From Vibrio sp. qd031 (GTDB lineage: Bacteria; Pseudomonadota; Gammaproteobacteria; Enterobacterales; Vibrionaceae): a stretch of DNA of 64,000 nucleotides. Numbering within the stretch: position 1 is the first letter of the stretch; each line of letters begins with the position of its first letter. Of this stretch, positions 51,174 through 59,433 are shown piece by piece. The position numbers and the translations under genes were made by a program. The DNA lies in NCBI RefSeq assembly GCF_002100145.1, contig NZ_JXQD01000036.1, positions 1-64,000 of the forward strand, given 5' to 3'. The notes beneath the pieces are model-generated. The model ran no database searches, was not told the origin of the DNA, and saw nothing but the letters and a program-made list of their open reading frames with translations.

Positions 51174-51644
51174 TTATCCAGAGTACTCGAACAATTCACA
51201 CACAGATTCGAACAGTTGCTTGGTATCTATCGCCAATGTAGGGGTAATGAAAATGGTATCGTCCCCTGCAACGACACCCAAAATGCCTTCCGATTTGCCT
51301 AGAGAGTCTAGCAAGCGAGCGATAAGCTGCGCGGCACCTGGTCCAGTGTGTATAACCACTAGTGCTTGGTTGTAATCAACGTCCAGCACCAATTCGCGTA
51401 GCGAGCTTGATGCCGTCGGTACGCCTAGCTCAGCAGGAAGGCAATACACCATTTCCATTTTCGCATTTCGGGTACGGACCGCGCCAAACTTAGTCAACAT
51501 ACGTGAGACTTTGGATTGGTTAATATTGTCATAGCCTTCATTTTTTAATGCGTCGACAATTTCGCTTTGTGAGCCAAAACGCTCTTCTTTTAACAGCGAC
51601 TTAAACTCTTTGACTAATAGGTCTTGTTTTTCGTTATTTCGCAT
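51174..51644 (-). CDS. argR: Arginine repressor ArgR
   Basis: Arginine-dependent hexameric repressor of arginine biosynthesis and a recombination accessory factor. The 156-residue protein has an N-terminal winged helix (GSQSEIVDALKNEGYDNINQ, then KVSRMLTKFGAVRTRN). The C-terminal oligomerisation and arginine-binding domain has HTGPGAAQLIARLLDS and GDDTIFITP. It is divergent from mdh, as in E. coli and Vibrio. Confidence 0.95.
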   Translation of the reverse strand: MRNNEKQDLLVKEFKSLLKEERFGSQSEIVDALKNEGYDNINQSKVSRMLTKFGAVRTRNAKMEMVYCLPAELGVPTASSSLRELVLDVDYNQALVVIHTGPGAAQLIARLLDSLGKSEGILGVVAGDDTIFITPTLAIDTKQLFESVCELFEYSG

Positions 51645-51952
51645 AAGTGTCTTTTTGTTATCGATATTTCAAAACTATTTTCCCACAGAATGGCCCCACT
51701 CAATAGTGTGATCGTCCTGTTTTGCTAATGTAATCACTTTACAGCATTTGACTGGATAAAAAGAGACCTCTTTCAAAGGCTGATCAAATTTGGCGAGTGA
51801 CTTCGCAATACCAGCGTTAAATAATTGTAATGGATTAGTGATTGTTTTAATTTCGAATAAGAATTTATGGAGGGCCATGAAAATGGCTTACCTGCTTCTG
51901 TACCCTAAAAAACTATAAATATTTGATTGATTCTTTCTCAAGGAGAAGCCCG
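51645..51952. other. Divergent intergenic region between argR and mdh
   Basis: No convincing gene in these 308 bases; a 67-codon minus-strand frame (51675-51878) lacks a good ribosome-binding site and recognisable family. CGAATAAGAATTTA (51854-51867) resembles one ARG box half-pair (TGAAT...ATTCA) and might serve ArgR autoregulation or mdh control. AAGGAGAAG before 51953 is the mdh ribosome-binding site. Confidence 0.4.
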
Positions 51953-52888
51953 ATGAAAGTAGCTGTTATTGGTGCCGCTGGTGGTATTGGACAAGCACTC
52001 GCACTCTTACTAAAAAACAACCTGCCAGCTGGGTCTGATTTGGCATTGTATGACATTGCCCCAGTAACACCTGGTGTTGCTGCCGACCTTAGCCACATTC
52101 CAACACCTGTTGCGATTAAAGGTTTTGCTGGTGAAGATCCGTCTCCGGCATTAGAAGGCGCGGACGTTGTATTGATCTCTGCTGGTGTTGCTCGTAAGCC
52201 AGGTATGGATCGTGCAGATTTGTTCAACGTAAACGCAGGTATTGTGAAGTCTTTGGCAGAGAAAATTGCCGTTGTTTGTCCGACAGCATGTGTTGGTATC
52301 ATTACTAACCCTGTCAATACTACGGTACCCATTGCCGCTGAAGTTCTTAAGAAAGCGGGTGTGTATGATAAACGTAAGCTTTTTGGGGTAACGACGCTGG
52401 ATGTGATCCGTTCTGAAACATTTGTTGCTGAGTTAAAAGGCAAAAACCCACTAGAGACTAAGGTTCCCGTCATTGGCGGACACTCTGGCGTGACGATTTT
52501 GCCATTGCTGTCTCAAATCGAAGGGGTGGACTTCTCTGACGAAGAAATTGAAGCATTGACTAAACGCATTCAAAACGCAGGTACTGAAGTCGTTGAAGCG
52601 AAAGCGGGTGGCGGTTCAGCCACTCTGTCTATGGGTCAAGCGGCGTGTCGTTTCGGTCTGTCTCTTGTTAAAGCAATGCAGGGTGAAGAAGGCGTTGTAG
52701 AGTGTGCATACGTTGAAGGTGACGGTGCCCACGCTCCATTTTTCGCACAGCCTGTAAAACTGGGTAAAGACGGTGTTGAAGAAATTTTGAGTTACGGCGC
52801 ATTAAGTGACTACGAAAAAGCCGCACTTGATGGAATGCTAGAAACGTTAAATGGTGACATTGCCATTGGTGTAGAGTTTGCAAAATAG
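51953..52888 (+). CDS. mdh: Malate dehydrogenase
   Basis: TCA-cycle enzyme that converts malate and oxaloacetate with NAD. The 311-residue protein has MKVAVIGAAGGIGQALALLL (NAD binding), ISAGVARKPGMDRADLF (substrate Arg), ITNPVNTTVPIAAEVL and the catalytic His in GGHSGVTILPLLSQ. The ATG at 51953 follows AAGGAG and matches E. coli Mdh; a start 30 bases upstream is rejected. A terminator follows. Confidence 0.97.
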   Translation: MKVAVIGAAGGIGQALALLLKNNLPAGSDLALYDIAPVTPGVAADLSHIPTPVAIKGFAGEDPSPALEGADVVLISAGVARKPGMDRADLFNVNAGIVKSLAEKIAVVCPTACVGIITNPVNTTVPIAAEVLKKAGVYDKRKLFGVTTLDVIRSETFVAELKGKNPLETKVPVIGGHSGVTILPLLSQIEGVDFSDEEIEALTKRIQNAGTEVVEAKAGGGSATLSMGQAACRFGLSLVKAMQGEEGVVECAYVEGDGAHAPFFAQPVKLGKDGVEEILSYGALSDYEKAALDGMLETLNGDIAIGVEFAK

Positions 52889-52928
52889 AAGGCTCTTCCT
52901 TTATTAATTGCAGCTATCACTGACGATG

Positions 52929-52956
52929 AAAGCGGGCCACTAGGTCCGCTTTTTTG
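52929..52956 (+). terminator. Terminator of mdh
   Basis: AAAGCGG-GCC and GG-TCCGCTTT pair around ACTA, followed by further T residues (six in all), 40 bases after the mdh stop. Confidence 0.85.
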
Positions 52957-53017
52957 ATCCGTTTATGATCATTAACTTTGAAAGTGACGTAGTAGGCTAT
53001 AAAAGGGGAGAAAAGTG

Positions 53018-53209
53018 ATGCAAACAGATAAGATCAAACCAGGTATGCGTGTTGAGGTTCCCCAGGGGGTTGGAGATGTGTTGGTCGTCGACCACGCTTA
53101 CGATACTGTTCTTGTTCAAGGGGAGCGTCCTGAGCAGCAGTGGGCAGTGCATAGTGGCGACATCGTAAGCAACGAGCAATTGCACATCGGATGCGATCGC
53201 TATTACTAA
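53018..53209 (+). CDS. Small conserved-looking hypothetical protein, 63 residues
   Basis: Function unknown. The sequence MQTDKIKPGMRVEVPQGVGD onward is predicted to be all-beta, like a small SH3 or KOW-type barrel (GMRVEVPQGVGDVLVVDHAY, then TVLVQGE). It has no signal peptide. GGGGAG lies upstream of the ATG at 53018; the GTG three bases earlier is less likely. It stands alone between mdh and ispB with a terminator behind it. Confidence 0.7.
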   Translation: MQTDKIKPGMRVEVPQGVGDVLVVDHAYDTVLVQGERPEQQWAVHSGDIVSNEQLHIGCDRYY

Positions 53210-53237
53210 ATCGGCGCTGTCATCGTATTGGGAATGA

Positions 53238-53271
53238 AAAAGGGCAGGGTCTTCAAAGACTCTGCCCTTAC
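53238..53271. terminator. Bidirectional terminator between the small hypothetical gene and ispB
   Basis: AAGGGCAGGGTCTT and the complementary GACTCTGCCCTT form a long stem around a short loop. On the minus strand it runs into TTTT, serving ispB; on the plus strand the T run is short. Confidence 0.75.
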
Positions 53272-53290
53272 TGTATATAGATGGTTAACC

Positions 53291-54262
53291 TTAACTGCTT
53301 CGTTTTACCGCCAAATGCGCTAAAGCTATTAACGCCTCTTTATAGTCTGAATCGGGTAAAGCATCCAATTCACGTATCGCCTTATCGGCTTCTTGTTCAG
53401 CTTGTTTGGTGGTGTAGGTCAAGGCGCCGGTTTCATCCATTGCTTGTAGAATGTCATCCAGCTTTTCCATTCCGTTGGCTTTTTCTATCGCTTCGTGGAT
53501 CATCAGACGTTGCGCCTCTGAGCCGTTGCGCATAGCGTAAATTAACGGTAACGTAGGTTTGCCTTCCGCCAAGTCGTCACCCACATTTTTTCCCATCTCT
53601 TTGCCATCGGCAGTGTAGTCAAGAACGTCGTCGATGAGCTGGAATGCTGTGCCTAAGTATTTACCGTAGTTTTGCAGCGCGAGCTCAAGCTGCTCGTCAG
53701 CATCCACCAGTAACGCACCTATATGCGCAGCGGCTTCAAATAAGCGAGCCGTTTTGGAGTAGATCACTTCCATGTAGTTCTCTTCGGTGGTGCTAGGATC
53801 ATTACAGTTGATCAACTGTTGCACTTCACCTTCGGCAATAACATTAACCGCGCCACTCATTAATTCGAGGATCTTCAGGGATCCTAGGCTGGTCATCATT
53901 TGGAATGAGCGAGTGTAAATGAAGTCACCAACTAAAATGCTTGCAGCGTTTCCAAAGGCCGCATTGGCCGTTTCTTTGCCACGACGCATATCCGATTCGT
54001 CGACAACATCGTCATGAAGTAGCGTCGCGGTATGAATAAACTCAACAAAGGCCGCGGCGGTAATGTGTTTGTCACCCTCATAGCCAAGTGCTTTTGCCGA
54101 CAACAGCGCAATGAGCGGTCTAAGGCGTTTCCCCCCCCCGCTCACAATATAAAATCCAAGCTGATTGATTAGGCTGACATCTGAATTAAGCTGCGCTTGA
54201 ATGGTGGCGTTCACTTTTTCCATGTCTTTGGCTGTAAGCGCTTGAATAGCGTTAAAATCCAT
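53291..54262 (-). CDS. ispB: Octaprenyl diphosphate synthase IspB
   Basis: Makes the isoprenoid side chain of ubiquinone and menaquinone; essential in E. coli. The 323-residue protein has the first Asp-rich motif in LLHDDVVDESDMRRGK, the second in LIDDVLDYTADGKEMGKNVG, and IVSGGGKRLRPLIALLSAKA near the start. The three Gly codons of GGGKR are all GGG, giving a run of nine G (C on +, 54131-54139). The ATG at 54262 follows GGAAG; upstream starts are rejected. It is divergent from rplU, as in E. coli. Confidence 0.95.
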   Translation of the reverse strand: MDFNAIQALTAKDMEKVNATIQAQLNSDVSLINQLGFYIVSGGGKRLRPLIALLSAKALGYEGDKHITAAAFVEFIHTATLLHDDVVDESDMRRGKETANAAFGNAASILVGDFIYTRSFQMMTSLGSLKILELMSGAVNVIAEGEVQQLINCNDPSTTEENYMEVIYSKTARLFEAAAHIGALLVDADEQLELALQNYGKYLGTAFQLIDDVLDYTADGKEMGKNVGDDLAEGKPTLPLIYAMRNGSEAQRLMIHEAIEKANGMEKLDDILQAMDETGALTYTTKQAEQEADKAIRELDALPDSDYKEALIALAHLAVKRSS

Positions 54263-54416
54263 ATTACTTCCGGCTGAGCTAGCCCTCATGGGGGCTTGAT
54301 TACTAATTATTTGCGAATAGTACACTAAAAATCGTTGCCAAACACCGCCTCAAAGGGCATGATCCTCTCACTTTTAATTGGTGAATACCTTTTCGCCATT
54401 TTTTTTAAATATTGGC

Positions 54417-54445
54417 TTGTCATAAGGGACTCATTCCCGTAGAAT
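54417..54445 (+). promoter_or_regulatory. Predicted rplU-rpmA promoter
   Basis: TTGTCA (54417-54422) and TAGAAT (54440-54445) with the ideal 17-base spacer. Transcription would begin near 54452, leaving a leader of about 62 bases. Confidence 0.7.
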
Positions 54446-54467
54446 CTGCGCCCTATTGATTAGTTTA

Positions 54468-54497
54468 GCGCACACCCAAAAATAGTGGCTGTGCGGA
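54468..54497 (+). promoter_or_regulatory. Leader hairpin before rplU
   Basis: GCGCACA-CCC and GGC-TGTGCG pair around AAAAATAGT in the 5' untranslated region, 17 bases before the start codon. It may be an autoregulatory target or stabiliser; inference only. Confidence 0.4.
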
Positions 54498-54513
54498 AAA
54501 AGCGGAGTAAATT

Positions 54514-54825
54514 ATGTACGCTGTTTTCCAATCTGGTGGTAAACAACACCGAGTAAGCGAAGGACAAGTTCTTCGTTTAGAGAAATTGGACGTAGAAACT
54601 GGAGCAACTGTTGAGTTTGATTCAGTTCTAATGATCGCTAACGGTGAAGAAATCACTGTTGGTGCACCTCTTGTAGAGGGTGGCAAAGTTGTAGCTGAAG
54701 TGGTTAAGCACGGTCGCGGCGATAAAGTTAAAATCGTTAAGTTCCGTCGTCGTAAGCACTCTCGTAAGCAACAAGGTCACCGTCAGTGGTTCACGGAAGT
54801 GAAAATCACTGGCATTAGCGCTTAA
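54514..54825 (+). CDS. rplU: 50S ribosomal protein L21
   Basis: L21 binds 23S rRNA together with L20. The 103-residue product starts MYAVFQSGGKQHRVSEGQVL and has FRRRKHSRKQQGHRQWFTEV near the C-terminus, all typical. First gene of rplU-rpmA. Confidence 0.98.
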   Translation: MYAVFQSGGKQHRVSEGQVLRLEKLDVETGATVEFDSVLMIANGEEITVGAPLVEGGKVVAEVVKHGRGDKVKIVKFRRRKHSRKQQGHRQWFTEVKITGISA

Positions 54826-54843
54826 TTGTAGGAGAGTTTAACA

Positions 54844-55101
54844 ATGGCACACAAAAAAGCTGGCGGTTCTACTCGTAACGGCCGTGACTCAGAAAGTAAA
54901 CGTCTTGGTGTTAAGCGTTTTGGTGGTGAATCTGTTCTTGCAGGTAACATCATCGTTCGTCAACGTGGTACTAAGTTCCACGCTGGCACAAACGTAGGTT
55001 TGGGTAAAGACCACACTCTATTCGCTCTTACCGATGGTAAAGTGAAGTTTGAGACTAAAGGTCCTAAAAACCGCAAATTCGTTACAATCGAATCTGAGTA
55101 A
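54844..55101 (+). CDS. rpmA: 50S ribosomal protein L27
   Basis: L27 reaches into the peptidyl-transferase centre with its N-terminus. The 85-residue product starts MAHKKAGGSTRNGRDSESKR. Its N-terminus follows Met directly, with no cleavable extension of the firmicute type. Confidence 0.98.
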   Translation: MAHKKAGGSTRNGRDSESKRLGVKRFGGESVLAGNIIVRQRGTKFHAGTNVGLGKDHTLFALTDGKVKFETKGPKNRKFVTIESE

Positions 55102-55129
55102 TTTTAGCTTTAAAGCTGGAATTCAAAAG

Positions 55130-55156
55130 CCCTGCCGATTCGGCGGGGTTTTTTAT
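55130..55156 (+). terminator. Terminator of rplU-rpmA
   Basis: CCCTGCCG and CGGCGGGG form an eight-base stem (one T-G pair) around ATT and run into six T residues, 28 bases after rpmA. Confidence 0.92.
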
Positions 55157-55319
55157 TTGTGGGTAGAGTTTTTAACAGCAGTCTGTTTGGTGACAGGCTT
55201 TAGGTAGTAATGGCAAGGCAGTGCAGTGCGTAAACTCGCTATCAGGGTTTATACTTACTACCTAAACTCTGTTATTCAGCCTGTAGGCTATAGAGCCACT
55301 TAGTAATGTGGAGAGTAAA

Positions 55320-56492
55320 ATGAAATTTGTAGATGAAGCGTCGGTAAAAGTACAAGCCGGTGACGGTGGCAACGGTGTGGTCAGTTTTTGGCGCGAAAAG
55401 TTTGTTGCTAAAGGCGGCCCTGATGGCGGTGACGGCGGCGACGGTGGTGATGTGTATATTCAGGCCGATGAGAACCTTAACACGCTGATCGACTATCGTT
55501 TCCAACGCTTTTACGATGCAGAGCGTGGTGAGAATGGCCGCGGTGGTAACTGTACCGGTAAACGCGGTAAAGACAAAGTCATGCGCGTTCCTGTCGGTAC
55601 CCGTGCTGTGGATATCCACACGAACGAAATCGTGGGTGAAGTGGCTGAGCATGGCAAGAAAGTCATGGTCGCAAAAGGTGGCTGGCATGGATTAGGTAAT
55701 ACACGATTTAAATCGTCTGTTAACCGTGCGCCTCGCCAAAAAACCATGGGTACCAAAGGCGAGATGCGCGAGTTGCGTTTAGAGCTTCTTCTACTGGCTG
55801 ATGTGGGCATGCTTGGCTTACCAAATGCGGGTAAATCGACCTTTATCCGCGCAGTTTCCGCAGCTAAGCCAAAAGTGGCTGATTATCCATTTACAACATT
55901 GATTCCAAGTCTTGGTGTGGTCAGTGTGGTACCAGAAAAGAGCTTTGTGGTTGCTGACATCCCAGGGCTTATCGAAGGCGCTGCTGATGGTGCAGGTCTG
56001 GGCATTCGTTTCTTGAAGCACTTGGAGCGTTGTCGCGTATTACTGCACATGATCGACATTATGCCGGTTGATCAATCGGATCCGGTGCAAAATGCACTGA
56101 CGATCATTGACGAGCTCGAGCAGTACAGTGAGAAACTTGCAGAGAAACCACGCTGGTTGGTGTTCAATAAAGTGGATCTCATGCCTGAAGAAGATGCCAA
56201 GCAAACGATCCAAGAGATCTTGGATGCTTTAGGTTGGGAAGGCGAGTACTTTGAGATTTCTGCAATCAACCGCAAAGGGACTAAAGAGCTTTGCTATAAA
56301 CTTGCAGACTTCATGGAGACTCTACCTCGTAGTGAAGAAGTGCAAACCGAAGAAGAAAAAGTCGACTTCATGTGGGACGATTACCACAAAGAAGCAATGT
56401 CTGGTAAAGGTGTTGTCACTGAAGATGATGATGATTTCGATGACTGGGATGACGAAGAAGATGATGGTCACGTCATTTATGTTCGTGACTAG
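55320..56492 (+). CDS. obgE: Obg family GTPase ObgE/CgtA
   Basis: Ribosome-assembly GTPase linked to stress control. The 390-residue protein (E. coli 390) has the glycine-rich Obg domain (VKVQAGDGGNGVVSFWREKF, then GGDGGDGGD), the G domain with GLPNAGKSTF (G1), DIPGLIEGAADGAGLG (G3) and FNKVDLM (G4), and a highly acidic C-terminal tail (DDDDFDDWDDEEDD). The ATG at 55320 follows GGAGAG. It follows rpmA, as in E. coli after yhbE. Confidence 0.97.
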   Translation: MKFVDEASVKVQAGDGGNGVVSFWREKFVAKGGPDGGDGGDGGDVYIQADENLNTLIDYRFQRFYDAERGENGRGGNCTGKRGKDKVMRVPVGTRAVDIHTNEIVGEVAEHGKKVMVAKGGWHGLGNTRFKSSVNRAPRQKTMGTKGEMRELRLELLLLADVGMLGLPNAGKSTFIRAVSAAKPKVADYPFTTLIPSLGVVSVVPEKSFVVADIPGLIEGAADGAGLGIRFLKHLERCRVLLHMIDIMPVDQSDPVQNALTIIDELEQYSEKLAEKPRWLVFNKVDLMPEEDAKQTIQEILDALGWEGEYFEISAINRKGTKELCYKLADFMETLPRSEEVQTEEEKVDFMWDDYHKEAMSGKGVVTEDDDDFDDWDDEEDDGHVIYVRD

Positions 56493-56514
56493 TTAACAGT
56501 CTGTATAATATTTG

Positions 56515-56543
56515 AAAACCGCTCCAGATGGAGCGGTTTTTTT
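56515..56543 (+). terminator. Terminator of obgE
   Basis: AAAACCGCTCCA and GGAGCGGTTTT form a strong stem around AGAT and run into seven T residues, about 22 bases after the obgE stop. Confidence 0.92.
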
Positions 56544-56653
56544 GTTTGAGAGAAAGCATTGCTAAGGCACAATAGGGAATCAGTATACCCAACAAGCTAA
56601 GGCACTATTTTGTGTAGTGTTGGGAATAAAACATTAGTCAAGGAAGAGCTGTC

Positions 56654-57415
56654 ATGTCTAAACAGCGAGCAGTATCAAGATTTATCGCACAAGCTGGCCA
56701 AATGCTTCTTGCTCACGGCGCCGAGAGTACCTTAGTGAGTGATGTCATGCGGCGTATGGGGCTTGCCTGTGGTGTTCAGGAAGTAGAAATTGCGCTTTCT
56801 GCCAACGCGTTAGTCGTCACTACGGTTATGGACGAGCATTGTATTACCACTGCTCGCAGTTGTGCAGATCGCGGTATTAATATGCGTATAGTGACCCAAA
56901 TTCAACGGATATGCATACTGTTGGAGCGCCAGATCCTAGATTTTGAAATGGCCCAACAACGGCTTAAAACCCTATCGCCACAGCGCTACAATCGTTGGTT
57001 AGTGTTAGTCATGATTGGCCTGTCGTGCGCCAGCTTCTCGCGTTTAGCCGGTGGCGATTGGGTAGTGTTTGTAATGACATTTTTGGCCTCAAGTGGCGGT
57101 ATGCTCGTTCGTCAAGAGTTGGGGCATCGACACTTTAACCCTTTAGTGAATTTTTCCGCGACAGCCTTTGTCACTTCCCTTATTTCTGCGCAAGCAGTGC
57201 TGTTTGAACTCGGAAATCAGCCAACAATCGCAATGGCGTCATCGGTATTAATGCTGGTACCTGGCTTCCCATTAATCAATGCGGTCGCCGACATGTTGAA
57301 AGGGCACATTAATATGGGCATCGCGCGATTTGTTATGGCCAGCTTACTAACCTTAGCGACTTGTTTAGGTATTGTGGGTGCCATGTTAGTGACTGGAAGT
57401 TGGGGATGGGTATGA
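56654..57415 (+). CDS. yjjP: ThrE-family exporter, large subunit (YjjP-like)
   Basis: With YjjB it forms a split Thr/Ser-exporter-type carrier; E. coli YjjPB has been linked to succinate export. The 253-residue protein has a soluble N-terminal DUF1212 part (FIAQAGQMLLAHGAESTLV, then VQEVEIALSANALVVTT) and about five membrane helices from residue 115, including VLMLVPGFPLINAVADMLKG. The AAGGAAGAG Shine-Dalgarno is strong. It overlaps yjjB. Confidence 0.88.
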   Translation: MSKQRAVSRFIAQAGQMLLAHGAESTLVSDVMRRMGLACGVQEVEIALSANALVVTTVMDEHCITTARSCADRGINMRIVTQIQRICILLERQILDFEMAQQRLKTLSPQRYNRWLVLVMIGLSCASFSRLAGGDWVVFVMTFLASSGGMLVRQELGHRHFNPLVNFSATAFVTSLISAQAVLFELGNQPTIAMASSVLMLVPGFPLINAVADMLKGHINMGIARFVMASLLTLATCLGIVGAMLVTGSWGWV

Positions 57416-57879
57416 TGGATTTACTGCTTGGTTTAGCTAACGATATGCTATTTGCCGCGATCCCTGCTATTGGCTTTGCATTAGTATTTAATGTTCCTCA
57501 AAACGCCCTCAAATACTGTGCGATTGGCGGTGCGCTAGGGCATGGAAGTCGCTTTCTGATGATGCATTATGGCGTCCCCATTGAATGGGCGACGTTTTTT
57601 GCCGCGACATTAGTGGGTCTGGTCGGGGTAAAATGGTCTCATCGATTTTTGGCGCACCCCAAAGTATTTACGGTAGCCGCGTTGATACCTATGGTTCCCG
57701 GAGTATTTGCGTTTAAAGCGATGATCGCTCTGGTAGAAATTAACCATCTTGGGTATACCCCTGAACTGCTTTCAAGTTGTTTAGAAAACTTCTTAAAAGC
57801 GATGTTTATTATTACCGGGTTAGCGGTTGGCCTTGCAGTACCGGGACTGCTATTCTACCGCCGAAAACCGATTGTCTGA
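57412..57879 (+). CDS. yjjB: ThrE-family exporter, small subunit (YjjB-like)
   Basis: The 155-residue membrane protein has four to five helices and the family segments AAIPAIGFALVFNVPQNALK, ALGHGSRFLMMHYG and FTVAALIPMVPGVFAFKAM, matching E. coli YjjB (157 residues). Three ATG codons cluster at 57406, 57412 and 57415; 57412 overlaps the yjjP stop as ATGA and is favoured. It is 12 bases upstream of folA. Confidence 0.88.
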   Translation: MMDLLLGLANDMLFAAIPAIGFALVFNVPQNALKYCAIGGALGHGSRFLMMHYGVPIEWATFFAATLVGLVGVKWSHRFLAHPKVFTVAALIPMVPGVFAFKAMIALVEINHLGYTPELLSSCLENFLKAMFIITGLAVGLAVPGLLFYRRKPIV

Positions 57880-57891
57880 TCAAGGATTAAT

Positions 57892-58377
57892 ATGAAAATT
57901 AGTATGATTGCCGCAATGGCCAACGACCGCGTTATTGGCAAAGACAATCAAATGCCGTGGCACCTCCCAGCGGATTTTGCTTGGTTTAAGCGAAGTACTA
58001 TGGGGAAACCCATTATTATGGGTCGCAAAACGTTCGAGTCGATTGGTCGGCCACTACCAGGGCGTAAAAACATTGTTATTTCCCGCGACGCTACACGACA
58101 GATTGATGGCGTGCAATTTTGTGCCTCAATTGAAGACGCGATTGCAGCTGCAGGCAATGTGGATGAAGTGATGATCATCGGCGGTGGTAGCATATATCAG
58201 CGCTGCTTACCTTTAGCGGATACTCTGTACCTTACATTCATTGATGCTAATATTGACGGTGACACCTGTTTTCCTGAATGGGGAGAACAGTGGTCAAAAA
58301 CACACAGCGAACATTACTTAGCGGATGATAAAAACGCCTTTGACATGGAATTTGTCGTCTTAGAAAAGTCGGGGTAA
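57892..58377 (+). CDS. folA: Dihydrofolate reductase
   Basis: Reduces dihydrofolate to tetrahydrofolate; the target of trimethoprim. The 161-residue protein (E. coli 159) has ISMIAAMANDRVIGKDNQMP, the catalytic Asp in WHLPADFAWFK, MGRKTFESIGRPLPGRKN and MIIGGGSIYQ. It starts 12 bases after yjjB and is likely co-transcribed. Confidence 0.96.
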   Translation: MKISMIAAMANDRVIGKDNQMPWHLPADFAWFKRSTMGKPIIMGRKTFESIGRPLPGRKNIVISRDATRQIDGVQFCASIEDAIAAAGNVDEVMIIGGGSIYQRCLPLADTLYLTFIDANIDGDTCFPEWGEQWSKTHSEHYLADDKNAFDMEFVVLEKSG

Positions 58378-58383
58378 TAGCCA

Positions 58384-59313
58384 GTGGCGAAAGATCGGTT
58401 TGAGAACTTAGACCTAAACCTGCTCAAGGTGTTTCAAATTCTCATGCAGGAAAGAAACATGCGTAAAGCTTCGGCTCTATTGCATGTTTCGCAGCCTGCA
58501 ATTAGCCAATCACTGCAAAAACTGCGCTTTCATTTTGCTGACGATCTGTTTGTAAAGGTAACACATGGGCTTGAGCCTACCCCCTTTGCATTGGAACTAT
58601 CGGCTTCGATTACCCCACATTTTGATGCACTAAAGACCGCAGTTAACAGTCACCAGCAATTTGACCCAAGTAAAATTGATCATCCAATACGAATTGCATT
58701 GGTGGCTACAGTACAAACGCTTCTTGCGGGTCCACTATTTAGGGTAATGCGAGAACAAGCACCTAATGCGACCTTAGAGCTTCTACCATGGGGATCCCAG
58801 ACCTTTGAAGAAATTAAGTATGGACGTACGCTGCTTGGAGTGACAGTCGATAAAGAGGCGCCGAGAGAGCTATACGGCAACTTTCTTATGCCTGTGACGG
58901 GACGTTTTATCGTTAGAAAAGACCATCCCATTGCGGAAGCGATCGTTAAGCCAGAAAGGCTGGAAGGCGTTGAGTTGGCTTCTTTTGTTACGCCGGGTTG
59001 GAATGACCACTTTAGCTACGCAAAAGAAGTATTAAAAGGATTTGGTGTGAATACTCATGTCAGTTTCCGTTCAGAGGCCCTAGATGCGGTTATCGATGTC
59101 GTGAGTCAAAGCGATCTTGTATTTGCACATTCTACATTGTTCCCAATCGAGCGGTACCCGCATCTCAGGTTCATTGATGTCGACATTCCGATTACGCGAA
59201 AGCAAGTTGACCTTCATAGTTACTACCATATTAAAGATCGCAATAATCCTCTTGTCAGTTGGCTGAACTCGGTGATTTTAGAGGTGCTCAAGCAACAGTC
59301 TGATAAGCATTGA
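58384..59313 (+). CDS. LysR family transcriptional regulator
   Basis: A 309-residue regulator. The N-terminal helix-turn-helix covers NLLKVFQILMQERNMRKASA and LLHVSQPAISQSLQKLRFHF. The C-terminal effector domain (from about residue 95) resembles the NahR/NodD-type group. It uses a GTG start six bases after the folA stop. The next gene on the same strand is a small outer-membrane protein, a plausible target. The effector is unknown. Confidence 0.9.
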   Translation: MAKDRFENLDLNLLKVFQILMQERNMRKASALLHVSQPAISQSLQKLRFHFADDLFVKVTHGLEPTPFALELSASITPHFDALKTAVNSHQQFDPSKIDHPIRIALVATVQTLLAGPLFRVMREQAPNATLELLPWGSQTFEEIKYGRTLLGVTVDKEAPRELYGNFLMPVTGRFIVRKDHPIAEAIVKPERLEGVELASFVTPGWNDHFSYAKEVLKGFGVNTHVSFRSEALDAVIDVVSQSDLVFAHSTLFPIERYPHLRFIDVDIPITRKQVDLHSYYHIKDRNNPLVSWLNSVILEVLKQQSDKH

Positions 59314-59433
59314 TTATTTCTCTGATAACCTAATTTGATTTTACTTAGTATAAATGCACCTTATAGTCGCAGTGTGTCTAGGACGACGGTTTTTGTATCA
59401 AGGATGACCTCTTAATTTCTATAGAGTATTCCA

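Noticed and set aside
51675..51878. 67-codon minus-strand frame between argR and mdh
   Set aside because: No good ribosome-binding site, no recognised family, and it fills the divergent promoter region; kept only as a note.
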